From Nematostella vectensis (Eukaryota; Cnidaria; Anthozoa; Actiniaria; Edwardsiidae), in assembly GCF_932526225.1 (NCBI RefSeq), contig NC_064036.1:8005519-8069518 (forward strand): a DNA stretch of 64,000 nucleotides. The letters are read 5' to 3'. The stretch's first letter is position 1. The number at the start of each line of letters is the position of its first letter. Under the pieces are notes generated by a model. That model saw only the letters and a list, made by a program, of their open reading frames with translations, was not told the origin of the DNA and did not search any database. Shown here piece by piece: positions 1 to 13,100 of this stretch. The translations under genes and the position numbers were made by a program.

Positions 1-3000
1 ACAACGGGGTCGTTATCGATTCGTAGAAGTTCCACTAGTATTGGCAAGCCCTTGTCTTTCCGCACTGCAGAACGAATGACCACTGCCCACTAGAATAGAA
101 AAAGCCAAGCGGTTAGAAAAAGATGCAGAAAAGGTATCTCTAGACAGCCCCCCAAGCCATCTGTATGTCAGACGTGTAGCGGATATTTAACGGAAATACC
201 ACAAAAGCTCTTAAAAGCATTCTCTCATATAAGCGCTCCTCTCTCCAAAACAATATCTTATTAGTAAACAATTTCCCACTTTTACTGTAACCAAATACTT
301 CATGTTATAAACGGCGATTTATCAGACTTTCAAATAAGCTCGAAGTGTCTTGAAGGACCCTCATGTCATATGTGTATGTTCTGGCACGATGCGTACAACT
401 GGCGGAAACGGGTAATTCACGGAAATTGTACTAGTCCTTTACAAAAGACTCCTCTCCAAGTCATATATCCGATACATCCTAGTGTGTTTTTATACAATCT
501 CCATTCAAACTCACCCTCCAATCGCAAGCCATCAAGTTATGCAACGCTCCAGCCACACCCTCGAGCGTCTCCGGATTGGACGCCTCAGCCATGATTGACA
601 GGTAAGGTTTGACAATCTCAGGCTGCCATAGCAATGCCACGCCCTCGACAGGGTCCCTCTTGACGGTGGGTTCCTTCTTGTCCTTGGGGGCCTTCCCCTT
701 CCTCATGCCGCCACACCCTGCGAAGCAGCTTGGAGGGTGCTCGGAGGCAACCTTGTCCTTCTTCTTCTCCTCGTTGGGGAGAGGTGCATCCGGGTGAAGC
801 TCGCGGTCGATTTCGTCCTCCAGTCGGTAGGAAAGGTTTCGCAGGACGCACACCGAGTTCTCCACAGACTGGTGCAGAAACAGAGACAAGAGTGTCGACA
901 TGCAATCTTTATCTTACTTACAGACCGAGTTACCGAGGTTGTGCCTTAAAACCGTAAGGCTTGCTCAGAATTTTTTTTTTGTTTAGACGGAACGTACGTA
1001 CAGCGTAATGTAAACCACCCAGATTCTGATGTTATGCCTATGTTAGGTCACGTAATGTCGATATTATGCCTATGTTATGACACGTAATGTCGTTGTTATA
1101 CCTTTTGTGATACATAATGTCGATGTTATGCCTTTTATGATACGTAATGTCGATGTTATGCCTCTTTTGATAGGTAATGTCTATGTTATGTTTCTTATGA
1201 TACTTAATGTCGATGTTATGCTTCTTGTGATACGTAATGTCGATGTTATGCCTCTTGTGATACGTAATGTCGATGTTATGCCTCTTATGACACGTAATGT
1301 CGATATTATGCCTTTTATGATACATATTGTCGATGTTATGCCTTTTATGATACGTAATGTCGATGTTATGCCTTTTATGACACGTAATGTCGATGTTATG
1401 CCTCTTATGATACGTAATGTCGACGTTATACCTTATTATCGACGTCACTTTTTCCAATCGGCGCGTGCACGATCCACACAAAGCAGTCAACAAGTCCTGC
1501 GCATGCGCGCATCTCTCGCCTCGCTTCCAGTCCCGCGGAAGAAAGGTTCCTCAGGATCCCGCTGGCGTTACGGAAAACAGTCGACCATTTGATGGGCGGG
1601 ATGGGCTTGCCGCTCTGGAACAGGTTCTTATCCCAGCCGGAGTACGGAATGATGATGGTGGTGACGATGATGATGAGACACAGCCTGATGATGCGGTACT
1701 TGAGCGCCTGAACGTTAGCAATAAAGAGGGTGGGCAGTGAAGACGAGATCATAAATCAGGATGGGATCGACATGAACGTTAGTAATAAAAAGGGTGGGGA
1801 TTGAAGCCAGAGTCATCAAACAGGAACGGCACGGCAAGAATGTTAGCGATAAATAAGGTGAGTAATAAGGAATCAACTAGGATGAGTATCTCACATGAGG
1901 GGGAGGAGGAGGGACATAAGAGGGTATTTAAGAAAATAGGGACATGCAGCAGGGGCTCCTCCATACGATAACAGAGACGTCTGCATTTAAACGTCTAGGA
2001 CGCGTTTTGTCGCCAATTCCCTGTCAGCAACATACCTCGCACGAGCTCAAATTCCACAGCACACCCAATACCAGCTCTTTGACCTGTAAAAAAAAAAACA
2101 ACACCACGATAACAATAATGTCACGTAATTCTCCCGTCCACGTCCTTAAGACCGAGAAGATGAAGCATTAACAAAGTCAAGAGGACGACGAGAGGAAAGC
2201 CGAGCCCTTGACGTCCTTTTGAGGTGTCCTATGCTGGTTCGGGATTCCTGTGGTGGATGATGCGACGTCACCTGAAACCCCCTTGGCTGGCTCTTCCCAG
2301 CCCCTCTTGCCTCGCGGCAGCCGCAGGAATCCCGAACAGAACGCCAATGACTAGGCTGGAAAGAGGGGGATTGTGGGTAACAGTAAGTGTTGTCCCTGAA
2401 AGGGACAAGGAGGTTAGTCAGCACAGAGGTCCATAAATTTATGATGAGTCTCTGATTAGAGATAGAGCGACAGATGTAGAAAGAAATAGTCTACAGAATG
2501 AAAAAAGGATCGAAGAAAAGTTTGAGTTTAAAGATAAGCGCCTTTTATTTTGACTCAAATTAATGAAGGGTTGTTCAAAGTTAGTATATGCCAGAGATTT
2601 TAAAATTTGCGTTATGCTTGTAAATATAGAGCGCGTCTTGCTTTATTTCCACGACTGGGCAATAGCGTGACGGATATGACGTCATTTTGGATGGCGTGAC
2701 CAATACCTCCTTTTCAGTGGGTCGCACATTGGGTAAGTTATCGGAGGCGGTGTCCTGTAGCACATAGCGATCTTGTTTAGCTCTCGCTTGCAGTTCGCTC
2801 TAGTGGTAACAAAGACACGCTGAGCCGAGAGTAGACTTTGAACTATCTAGAACCCCTGGACATGAACCGAGGGCAGACCTTTGAACTAGTCAACTGACTT
2901 TGCTACTTTGATAACTATTAACTGAGGCTTGAGTGAGGCATCATGTAGGAGTTTTACCTCGTCTTTTGGCGTCCGCTGAAGAAGTCGGAGCAAAGTCTCG

Positions 3001-4158
3001 ATTCCGTCGCATTCAGCGATTGCAAGCTAGGAAAATAATATTTTCTGTCAATGACATGTATCAACAGTATCAACAGCCCAACACACCCTGTCCATTTTGC
3101 TTCAATCTCATTCTCCTATTGGCCTTCTAGGGAGAGGTTTTACTGACCTTGTTCTCGTCCCGTTCCTTGCTGAAGGAGACGTTTCTGAGGCAAGAGGCGG
3201 CTGCTCGGTGCACCTCGTAATGGTCGTGGTTCAGGAGGTGGACAAGCGCGGGTATGCCACCCAGTTCCCTGTTGACAGACGAAAAAGGGGTGAAGGGAAG
3301 GTGGAAGGGTGTACAACCCAGTGTCCTATAGACAGACAGTTCCCTTGTTGACAGACAAAAAAGGGGTGAAGGGAAGGTGGAAGGGTGTACAACCAAGTGT
3401 CCTATAGACACCCAGTTCCCTTGTTGACAGACAAAAAAGAGGCAAAGGGAAGGTGAATGGAAGGGTGTACAACCCAGTGTCCTATAGACACCCAGTTCCC
3501 TTGTTGACAGACAAAAAAGAGGCGAAGGGAAGGTGAATAGAGGGGCGTACAACCCAGTGTCCTATAGACACCCAGTTCCCTTGTTGACAGACAAAAAAGG
3601 GGTGGAGGGAAGGTGAATAGAGGGGCGTACAACCCAGTGTCCTATAGACACCCAGTTCCCTTGTTGACAGACAAAAAAGGAGTGGAGGGAAGGTGAATAG
3701 AGGGGCATACAACCCAGTGTCCTATAGACAGACAGGAGGGGTATGCCACCCAGTTTCCTGTTGACAGACAATAAAGGGGATGAAAGGAAGGTGAATAGAG
3801 GGGTGTACCCTTTAGATAGATAATAAAGGGAAAAAAGAAAAATATAGCGATCACAAACAGACGTTAAAATCTCATGAAGGGCAACTCTGCCTAAGGACGC
3901 CAGATTCACGCTCCAAGAATTCTTTCCGGATAGAAACACCATCTCTTAAACCGTGTAATTGTACCCTACTGTCCCTTGTAAACCGTGTAATTGTACCCTA
4001 CTGTCCCTCGACATACCTTATCTTGCCCTTGACTGCCTCGTCGTTGTAACACAGATGCTGGATGTAGTACGCCGAGTTCACCACCAGGTTGATGTCGTCC
4101 GTCTGGAGATACTCGATCAAGTCCTGTAGATCGGGCTCGTGTGCGTACGTCTTAAGCT
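1..4158 (-). CDS. CTNND-like: Catenin exons 23-29: armadillo repeats (incomplete at window edge)
   Basis: The exons are 23 (4017-4158), 24 (3148-3268), 25 (2958-3026), 26 (2036-2083), 27 (1432-1707), 28 (515-868) and 29 (at most 89, running off the window). The joined translation tracks the p120-catenin armadillo domain closely: [99 protein letters not shown], then [17 protein letters not shown]. Exon 28 contains the long Lys-rich loop ([15 protein letters not shown]) that interrupts the repeats in p120, where a nuclear-localisation function has been assigned. Every internal junction is in frame. Confidence 0.92.
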
Positions 4159-7100
4159 CTGGGGGAGGGTAAGGATAAGGAAGTTATCGATTAAGAGTAA
4201 ATAGGTATGCCATAGCCATGTATCAATATTGGAGCAGGGTATTTCTACAAAGGTTGGACTGCTTTTTTAAGTGGCAAATAATAGGAATCGTTGAATAAGG
4301 AAGAGAAGCGCCTTAACAAACTCAGGATAAAGACTTAGATCATGCCTTATGCTGTTGGAAGAGACCTTTGAATATACCCTTAGGCGTGGTCTAAAATAAA
4401 ATTGACGAAAATCAATAATGAGTGTTCTACAGTGCGACCATATGGGAGGTGAGGGGCGTTAGTGTTCTTCTAGAAGAAGACCTGAGTAGCAAACAATGAC
4501 ACCACTGTGCTGTATGGTAACAGAAGGAGGCAAGAAGGTACTCGTTACCAGTGCCCACCTGCATAAAGGTCCCTCTCAGTCTTGCCATCATCTTCATAGT
4601 CCGCGAGCCAGCGGTTGCACGCAAAAACCCAGCGCTCGTCCTTCACTAGGATGACGACTTCCTCCAGGAACCAGCCCGTGCCCAGTCCCCTGCCGTCATG
4701 GCCGATACGGACCTTCTCCAGCTACAACAGAACAATGACAGTGGTTACGACAGATGAGTGTGGTTACAAGGGAGGTCATGTCTACTGTGACCGTACCGAA
4801 AATGCCAGTATTGATTCTCATACACTTCTACCTCTGTAGTTCCGCTATCTTCGTTAACGGTTTAAAACCATATCAACCTATTTAAAGTGATGTTTTGCTC
4901 TAAAGAAGGTCAATCACGCCGCCATTTTATGCTCCCGCTCACTGGCGAATCAAAAAAAGTATCCATTTCCATCGGCTAATGCAAGCAAGTAACCAAGATA
5001 TTTTCAATCCAATATCGTCAATAACATATAAGACTTCATTCTTAAATTGTTATTTTGAAGTTTCCTTGCGAATAAATCGCTGTATTTCGAGGGATAAACA
5101 GTAACAAAGGGGTGGGTGATCGACATTCTTTAATCTATCTCTACATATGTGGGTAGTGCATGGTTTATTGATCTTACATTTCCGACGTCTTGCGTGAGAA
5201 GGTTGAATCGGAAGGACGTCCCTCTCTGGAGCTTTCCTGCCGGATCACACACTTGTTTGAGCTCGATAACGCCCGTGTCTCCCGCGTCGCCAAATATTTG
5301 CATGTACACGTTAGAGTCGGTGCCCGCGTGCCGTCTCTGACCCGTCTTCAGAGTAACGGAGTAGTTGACAACTGCAAGAAGAAAGTGATAATCATCAATA
5401 AAGTAAAGAGTCCTTGAGAATGTCTCGTGTATCTCTTGTTCTAGAGTGGTAGAGTGGAAGGCGTGAATGTAACAAGTATAAACGGGAAATGAAGGTCTGT
5501 TGTTGTTGTTGCCGTCGAGGTAGATCAAAGGGTATCTTTGACATGTTTGATGTCATGGCAACTAACCTTGCGACTCGGGGGAGTGGACGAGTTCCACGAC
5601 TGCTGCCTGGCTGCCACTCTCAGGTAACCACGCCCTGCATGGAAAGATGTAGTGCTCGCCTCGGTTGGGGTTATTGAGCACGACCTCCTCCAGGTACCAT
5701 CTGGACGAGGGCGAGGTGCCATCATGGCCGACAGTGACCTTCTCAACCTGTCAAGAGACATGGCAAAACATTGCACCTCTAGCAGTACACATTGAACAAT
5801 TCACATCAAACAGTACACCTCTAGTATAACACCTCAAACATTACACCTCTAACATTACATCTCAAGCATTACTTCTCAAGCATTACACCACTAGCACACC
5901 TCTTCACGCCTCCTCATGCTCGTTCATACATAATGAATAAAACGTATTACTTCATAAAGAAGACCGGCCGGGGAAGGCCAGTATATTGGTGGACCCCAGA
6001 GCTAAATGGCCGAGCCTTACAGGGCAAAACTCTGTCAAATGGGCTCTCGTTAACCTATAGCTAAAACACAAGCCAAAGAGATCGTAACTCTGCCAACTGC
6101 GCTACTTGGGTTCTTAGACATCGCCTACCTTGCCGACGTCACTAGCGCTGACGGTGAAGTAGTCGGTCTGATCCGGTTCAAAGAGACGCTCCATGATCCC
6201 TGATCGCTCCAGCTGAATGCGCCCCGTCGTGCCACGGTCGCCGGTGATTTCAGCCCACACGTTTGCCTCAGTGCCCGCATTCTTCAGGTTTCCGGTCTTG
6301 ATTTGCAGGTGATACGTACCTAGACGAAAATGCACAATAAGCTAATGACGTAGATACTGATTTAGCAAGGCTAGTCTGTTTTTTGACAATGTCGAAAGAG
6401 AGTAAGCGCTTCTGGTTAATATTGAGGCTCCCATTTGTCGAAATCGAAAAAAGATTATAACTTAAACACTTTTGTAAAGCAACAAGAAAATAAGGAATTC
6501 AACTACGAAAAAGCTTTCCTGACATATTCTTGCCTGACAAGTCCTAGCTTCATCTTCAAATGTAACGGAAACAAGCGAGCAGGGGTAAAATGGCATAATA
6601 CAAGCAGCTCATCAGAAGCTCACATTCCGTCCTAGTCTAAAGGCTAACAGAAGCCCATATTCCGTCCTAGTCTAAGGGCCAACAGAAGCCCATATCCCGT
6701 CCTAGTCTAAAGGCCAACAGAAGCCCATATCCCGTCCTAGTCTAAAGGCCAACAGAAGCCCATATCCCGTCCTAGTCTAAAGGCCAACAGAAGCCAACAT
6801 TCCGTTCTAGTCTAAAGGCCAACAGAAGCCCATATCTCTTACTAGTCTAAAGGCCAAGAGAAGCCCACATTCCGTTCTAGTCTAAAGGCCAACAGAAGCC
6901 CATATCCCGTCCTAGTCTAAAGGCCAACAGAAGCCCATATCCCGTCCTAGCCTAAAGGCCAACAGAAGCCCACACTCCGTTCTAGTCTAAAGGCCAACAG
7001 AAGCCCACATTCCGTTCTAGTCTAAAGGCCAACAGAAGCCCATATCCCGTCCTAGTCTAAAGGCCAACAGAAGCCCACATTCCGTTCTAGTCTAAAGGCC

Positions 7101-10100
7101 AACAGAAGCCCACATTCCAATCTAGGCTAAAGGCCAACAGAAGCCCATATCTCTTACTAGTCTAAAGGCCAAGAGAAGCCCACATTCCGTTCTAGTCTAA
7201 AGGCCAACAGAAGCCCATATCCCGTCCTAGTCTAAAGGCCATCAGAAGCCCATATCTCTTTCTAGTATAAAGACCAACAGAATCCAACATTTCGTCTTAG
7301 TCTTGAGTCAACAGAATTCCATATTGCGTTCTAGTCTATAGTCAACAGAATCCCACATTCCGTCCTAATCTCAAGACCAACAGAAGCCCATATTTCGTTC
7401 TGGTCTAAAGTTCGACAGAAGCCCTTAGCCCACGCCTGACTGTGTCAAGGTCAGAAGGCAAATGAGTGTTCCATGGACTTACTTGGTTTAGCTGCGAGTT
7501 CTCGAACCGTCTTGCCATCACCTTCATCCGGGGCCAACCAGCTCATGCAAGGGAAGACCACGTGCTCTCCATGTGACGGCACGTCTACCGTCACCTCCTC
7601 CAGGAACCACCCGGACCGGGTCTGATCGCTATCATGGCTGACCAGAACTTTCTCTACCTTCAACGATAGGGAAGCGAATTTTAATTTCGCGTTAGAAATT
7701 AATCCCGAAATTCAATATAGCTATTGAAATACAGCTACGTATAGTACAAAAGTTACTTAAAGAATGCCGACCACTGACCACCACTGCAACTGATTTGCTA
7801 TTGCGTCTATTTGCTACAATACTACAACTACAATACTTAAGGAAAACAACATTCGATGGCCATTGCATAAATTAGCCGATGGAAATGGATGCTCTGTATA
7901 GCGGGAGTATTGGCCTTTCATGTTCAGGACTTCACATATAACGAAAAACGCGCTAATCTCAGTATGAGGGTACGACTTCAGTTCGAGAAGGCAGCACTAT
8001 TTAGCTATTTCGGTTCTCCTGGTATCGAAAGGGAGTAGAGTAACCTTGCTGGAGAGTAAAAAAACCCTTTGCACTGTCACCACTGGGAAATATTTGGGAT
8101 TTCCTTGCATTTAGGACTAAAAATAGAAATAAGACAAATAACCTTGGCGGAAAAACTTCATTTACCTGTATAAAAACATTGACAAAATTACAAACTATGC
8201 CATTAGAACTGACCTTGCCGATATCCGGGGTCTCTACGGTGAACTTATAAGTACGGCCCTTGTCGAACTTGATTTTGGCGTTGCCGTGCTGCCGTAGCTG
8301 GATCTGCTCCGTCATGCCTTTGTCTCCTACGAGCTGGATGTAGACATTGCCCTCAGTGCCGTCCCCGAGAACATCACCCATCTTCAGGCAGAGCTGGTAT
8401 GCTACGACTGGGAATGGAAAAATAACGCAATCGTGTCTAGTCACGCAATAAAACTCTGTCAAACAACAGCTGGTACGCTAACGCTGGGAGTGGGAAAGTG
8501 GTCACGCAACCATATCTAGTAACACGATCATATCTAGTAACGCAATCATGTCTAGTCACACAAACTCAGTCAACCAAAAACAGCTAGTACGCTATGACTA
8601 GGAATGGAAAAGTGGTCACGCAACCATATCTAGTAACGCAATCATGTCTATCAACACAATCAAACTCTGACAAACGACCACAGCTGGTACGCAACCACTG
8701 GGAATGGGAAAGTGATCAAGCAATCATCTAGTCACGCAATAATGTCTAATAACCCAACCATGTCTAGTCACGCAATCAAACTTTGTCAAACAACAGCTGG
8801 GTCGCTACCCCTGGGAATGGGAGAGCATAACTGGTCAGCGGTCAAGTCACTAGCAATCATGTCTAGTCACGCATTCGACCTCAGTCACACAAAAACACAG
8901 AGTTACTATCAAGTCATAAGCTTATGACTTTTCATATAGATGCGCGATATAAGTCATACATATCATCATCAATCATTTGATTATTATCATCACTATAAAA
9001 TAATGTTATTCTGTCCTAAATCAAGTCATACCTCAGAGTGTTTGTAATAAACTTGTGCCAAGTTACGCAACTAGTCTAGCAAGGCAAGCGAGAACAGCCT
9101 GTGAAATTGTCTGATTATTGAGGTAAAATTGCTCTGGGCGGTTTTCTCATAAAAATGAAAGTCTACAGCTTAGTCCAGGCTATATGTGAATTTATACAAG
9201 AAGATAAGGTTATGCATTAGATGAAGGATTAATTTTCAGATACGACGCTATCAAGCAAAACCCTGAGTGCGGTGAGAAATACGAAAAAAAATCTTGACGA
9301 AAGAGTAATACACTAGAATGCGAGAAGAGGCTCAATAAAAATGCACGCAGCTTAATGCAAATAGTATAGACGCTTTTCAGTTGGGGTATTGGTGTGTATT
9401 CATGTTACTTTGATCTCTTACAGGAGCAACTCCGATGGATTTTGGACCACACATTCGGAATCATTGTCATAAAATTTTGATGAATAAAGGAACGCAACAC
9501 GACAGAGTCACACTTTACATTGCGAGACGAACCTTTTAAAGCCAGAAACTACGTTTGATAAACTTCACCTTTAGATTCGGAGAAAAATTCAGGAAGACAT
9601 GTGATCCAGATAGGGGAGACATCGCTTAAGACCATGGTTTCTTGAGTCTCCGGTGGTCCAAGGTTTTGCCACAACACACGCATTTACGAGTCGTCTGAAC
9701 CCCACAGGTGCGACACGATCAACAATAAACAGACTTGGAACAATCTCCTCTGTGCACCGCCTTACGACACAACATTATAGACAAAACAAGGGATAGTACG
9801 GGGAGCTGTCGTGCTTTTATAAATCAGTTGGACCAATGACAATTCTCTTTTCAAGGCTTTTTACTATTTGATCGAAGCTGGTGTTAAATATTTTACAGCA
9901 TTTAAAACACCGCTACGATTATTCGCGTTAAATTCAACGCGTAATAAAAAGCGTGAGGTGGACATGGGAAGATTATCCTGTTATCGAAACGAATAATGTT
10001 GGTGGCGAGCCATTTCACAATAACAGACTAATGGAACATTTGAAATTTAATCAAAGTGCAATAGAGTTCTACGCAAAACAGAACTAACGCTAAAGCAAAA

Positions 10101-13100
10101 CAAAGTGATATTAAGATAATAACACGCCCATTGTAATTATCTTCCGAGATGAGCGCTCACATCAAAACACTATGGATAGTTTTGTAGACACTATCGTATC
10201 GTGCTTAGAATCTCATGGTTATGCGGCAGGAAAAGGAATTTCCGATTATTTTGTATGGAAATAAAAACAACGAGAAATGATCCACCGGAAAAGGGAAAGA
10301 GAAAAGATCCATGGGAGAACAACAAAATATCCACTGGGGAACGGAATAAGATCCACCGAGGAAAAATAAAAGATCCACCAGGGAACGGGAAAACATCCAT
10401 CGGGAAATAAGAAAAGATCCACCGGGGCAACCAAAAGTAAACATATCCACCGTAAAAAAACTTTCAGCCTTACCAGGTCTCGAGTCTAGGTCCGGCTCCG
10501 GCAACTCCGTTGGCTGTACAGTACGATGTATTTCTGTCCTTCGCTCCTCGTAGCCATACTGTGGCGTCCGGGCCATGTCCTGCTCGGACGGCTCTGGAGG
10601 GCGCGGCGGAGGCGCCGACTGCACGTTGACATGCGTCCGTTCGATGAGGATCCTTTGCTCGCGTACTGTGTCTGGGATGCTTGGTGGGGGTGCTTCTGGT
10701 CTGGTGGTGGGGGCTTGGGTGGGTGTGGTCGGAGTGGTAGTCGTGAGTGGCTTAGTGTAGCGCAGTTCTTCTTGGATGATGGTTCTCTTCGCGGGAGTTG
10801 TGTATCTGAAAGGTGACAGAAAAACACACACAAGTACAGTGAGTCACGCTCGCAAACAATCTAGGGTAAATAGATTTTTCTGGTACTTACAAAATTGGAA
10901 GTTAAAATTCACAATTTCCAAACATTCGCAAAGTCTAGTGTTTTTCATAATGTTCCTCAATAAAAAAAACTCTTCCGCTTTATATAAAGCCCCGTGTAAA
11001 TAGCAATGACAAAACATCATGCCTTGCCAGTAGTATAGGACTTGGGGGTTTGAGCACATATAGAATTATCCGGCTGCGTGACTTTTTGGCCGATGGGGGT
11101 TTGAGCACAAGCGCGATTTGGAGGCTCTGAGCGTCGGTTCCGTTTGAGGGCTCTGAGTGTCAGTCCGATTTGGAAGGTGTTTCCGCCAGATTCCGTTCGG
11201 GCAGGGCTTCCAGCCCAGACCGTCTGGAGCCGGCTCACGGCTCCGGTCGTTGGTCCCTAGGGGTGGTGCACCCGTGCAAGAGGGGAGTCGAATCTAAGGA
11301 GTAGCGAATTTCGCGCAGGGAAAGCGCTACGAACAGCTAGACTGGATGGGGGGCTCCCCTAGAGGCCCGAGTCGAGTCTCGGGCCTCTCGTCTCTCAAAT
11401 TCGCTCTGGCGTTAAAAATAACATTCCATTAAACGGTCGGCGACGAAATGGTATTCCGCGTTTTTCAAAGCCTAAACGATCGTCAACGACACTGAAATCA
11501 ATGAGGCACTCAAACACGCAGAGCAACAGATCCTTAACAAGGTATCCCAATTGGTGTTCGAAGGGTCGGGTTGGACTATTGAATCATTCGGCTGTCACTA
11601 CCTCAACGTTGTAAAAAAAACTACCTATGATGGGTGACTCCTACACCGAGCTCCCCCCTGGACTACGAAGTAGGGGGCTGATCAATTTAAAGGAGGTTAA
11701 CGAGTTCTTTCGGTGTTGTCACATCAGACGCTTGAATCAGCAGAGTAAGAACCCCCAGAGGATTAAACAGTCTGATAGAGAACTTATAGACAGTTTGGAC
11801 TACTCAGGCGTCTGCCTCCAGACCAATGAGACTCAAGCGGTCAAGATGTCTGATAAGGAACACAGCACACTACAATTCACGAACCATCGCAAGCAGCAGC
11901 CGGTACCATTCGTAATCTACGCCGACTTTGAGGCCATAACAGAGAAGATCCAGGGGTGTTAGCAGAGCAGCGACTCATCATACACCGAAGCCTACCAAAG
12001 ACACACCGACTGTGGGTACGGCTACAAAGTGGTCTGTTGCTACGACGACGAGCACACAAAACCGACGCAGATCTACAGAGGTGAGAAGGCAGTCTATATA
12101 TTCATGGAGAAGATGTTTGAGGAAGTCAAGTACTGCAAGGCCGTCGCGCGGGAGCACTTCAATAAGGACCTAGTGATGAGAAAGAGCGGCGCCGAACAGT
12201 TCAAAGAGTCCAAATGTAGGACTGCAATAGGAAGTACACTAGGGATTGCATTCGACTGAGAGACCACTGCCACACCACTGGCAAATTCAGGGGCTCCGCC
12301 AACAGGGAATACAACCTGAAGCTTAGAGTGGACCAAGACGCGATGAGGATCCCCGTCATATTCCACAACCTGGGAGGCTACGACTCCCACTTCATAATGC
12401 AAGAGATCGCCTCCATCGTAAAGAAGCACACCTACATAAATAAGAGTGTGAACGTAACTGAGATAAGCATAAACGCCATCCTAAACAACATGGAGAAATA
12501 CATGGCCTTCATGCTCGGCCGACATCTGTCATTCATCGACAGCTTCCAGTTCATGAGCTCAAGTTTGGATAGGCTGGTGAGCAACCTGCCGAAGGATTCG
12601 TACACAACCTCGAAATACAAAAATTAGGAACTCGACCTCATGGTTAGGAAAGGTGTGTATCCCTACGACTACATGGACAGTCTCGAAAAGTTCGACGGGG
12701 TAGAGCTACCATCAAAGGAGGACTTCTACAACACCCTGAACAGCGAGCTCATCTCATACAACGACTACCCAAACCAAATGGAAAATGTTCAACCTCAAAA
12801 ACATGGGCGAGTACCACGACCTGTACCTAGAGCCAGACGTCCTCCTACTCGCAGACGTCTCCGAGAACTTTAGAAAGATATGTCTTGAGTACTACGAACT
12901 GGACCCATGACACTACTTCACATCACCTGACCTATCCTGGGACGCCATGCTGAAAATGACCGACATAAAGCTGGAGTTGATAACCGACATCGACATGTTC
13001 CAGTTCATCGAAAAAGGGGATGAGGAGTGGGATCTTCCCGATACGGGAAGGCCAACAACAAGCACCTAATGAGCCAACGCCTACCAACAGGTTGATTCAA

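Noticed and set aside
6600-7430. Regular short repeats, CRISPR-like at first sight (also at 15575-16545)
   Set aside because: The units are contiguous minisatellite repeats without unique spacers, in an animal intron, and no cas genes are present.
9626-9775. A selenocysteine protein explaining the in-frame TGA
   Set aside because: No SECIS-like element or selenoprotein homology could be seen; a mutated fragment is simpler.
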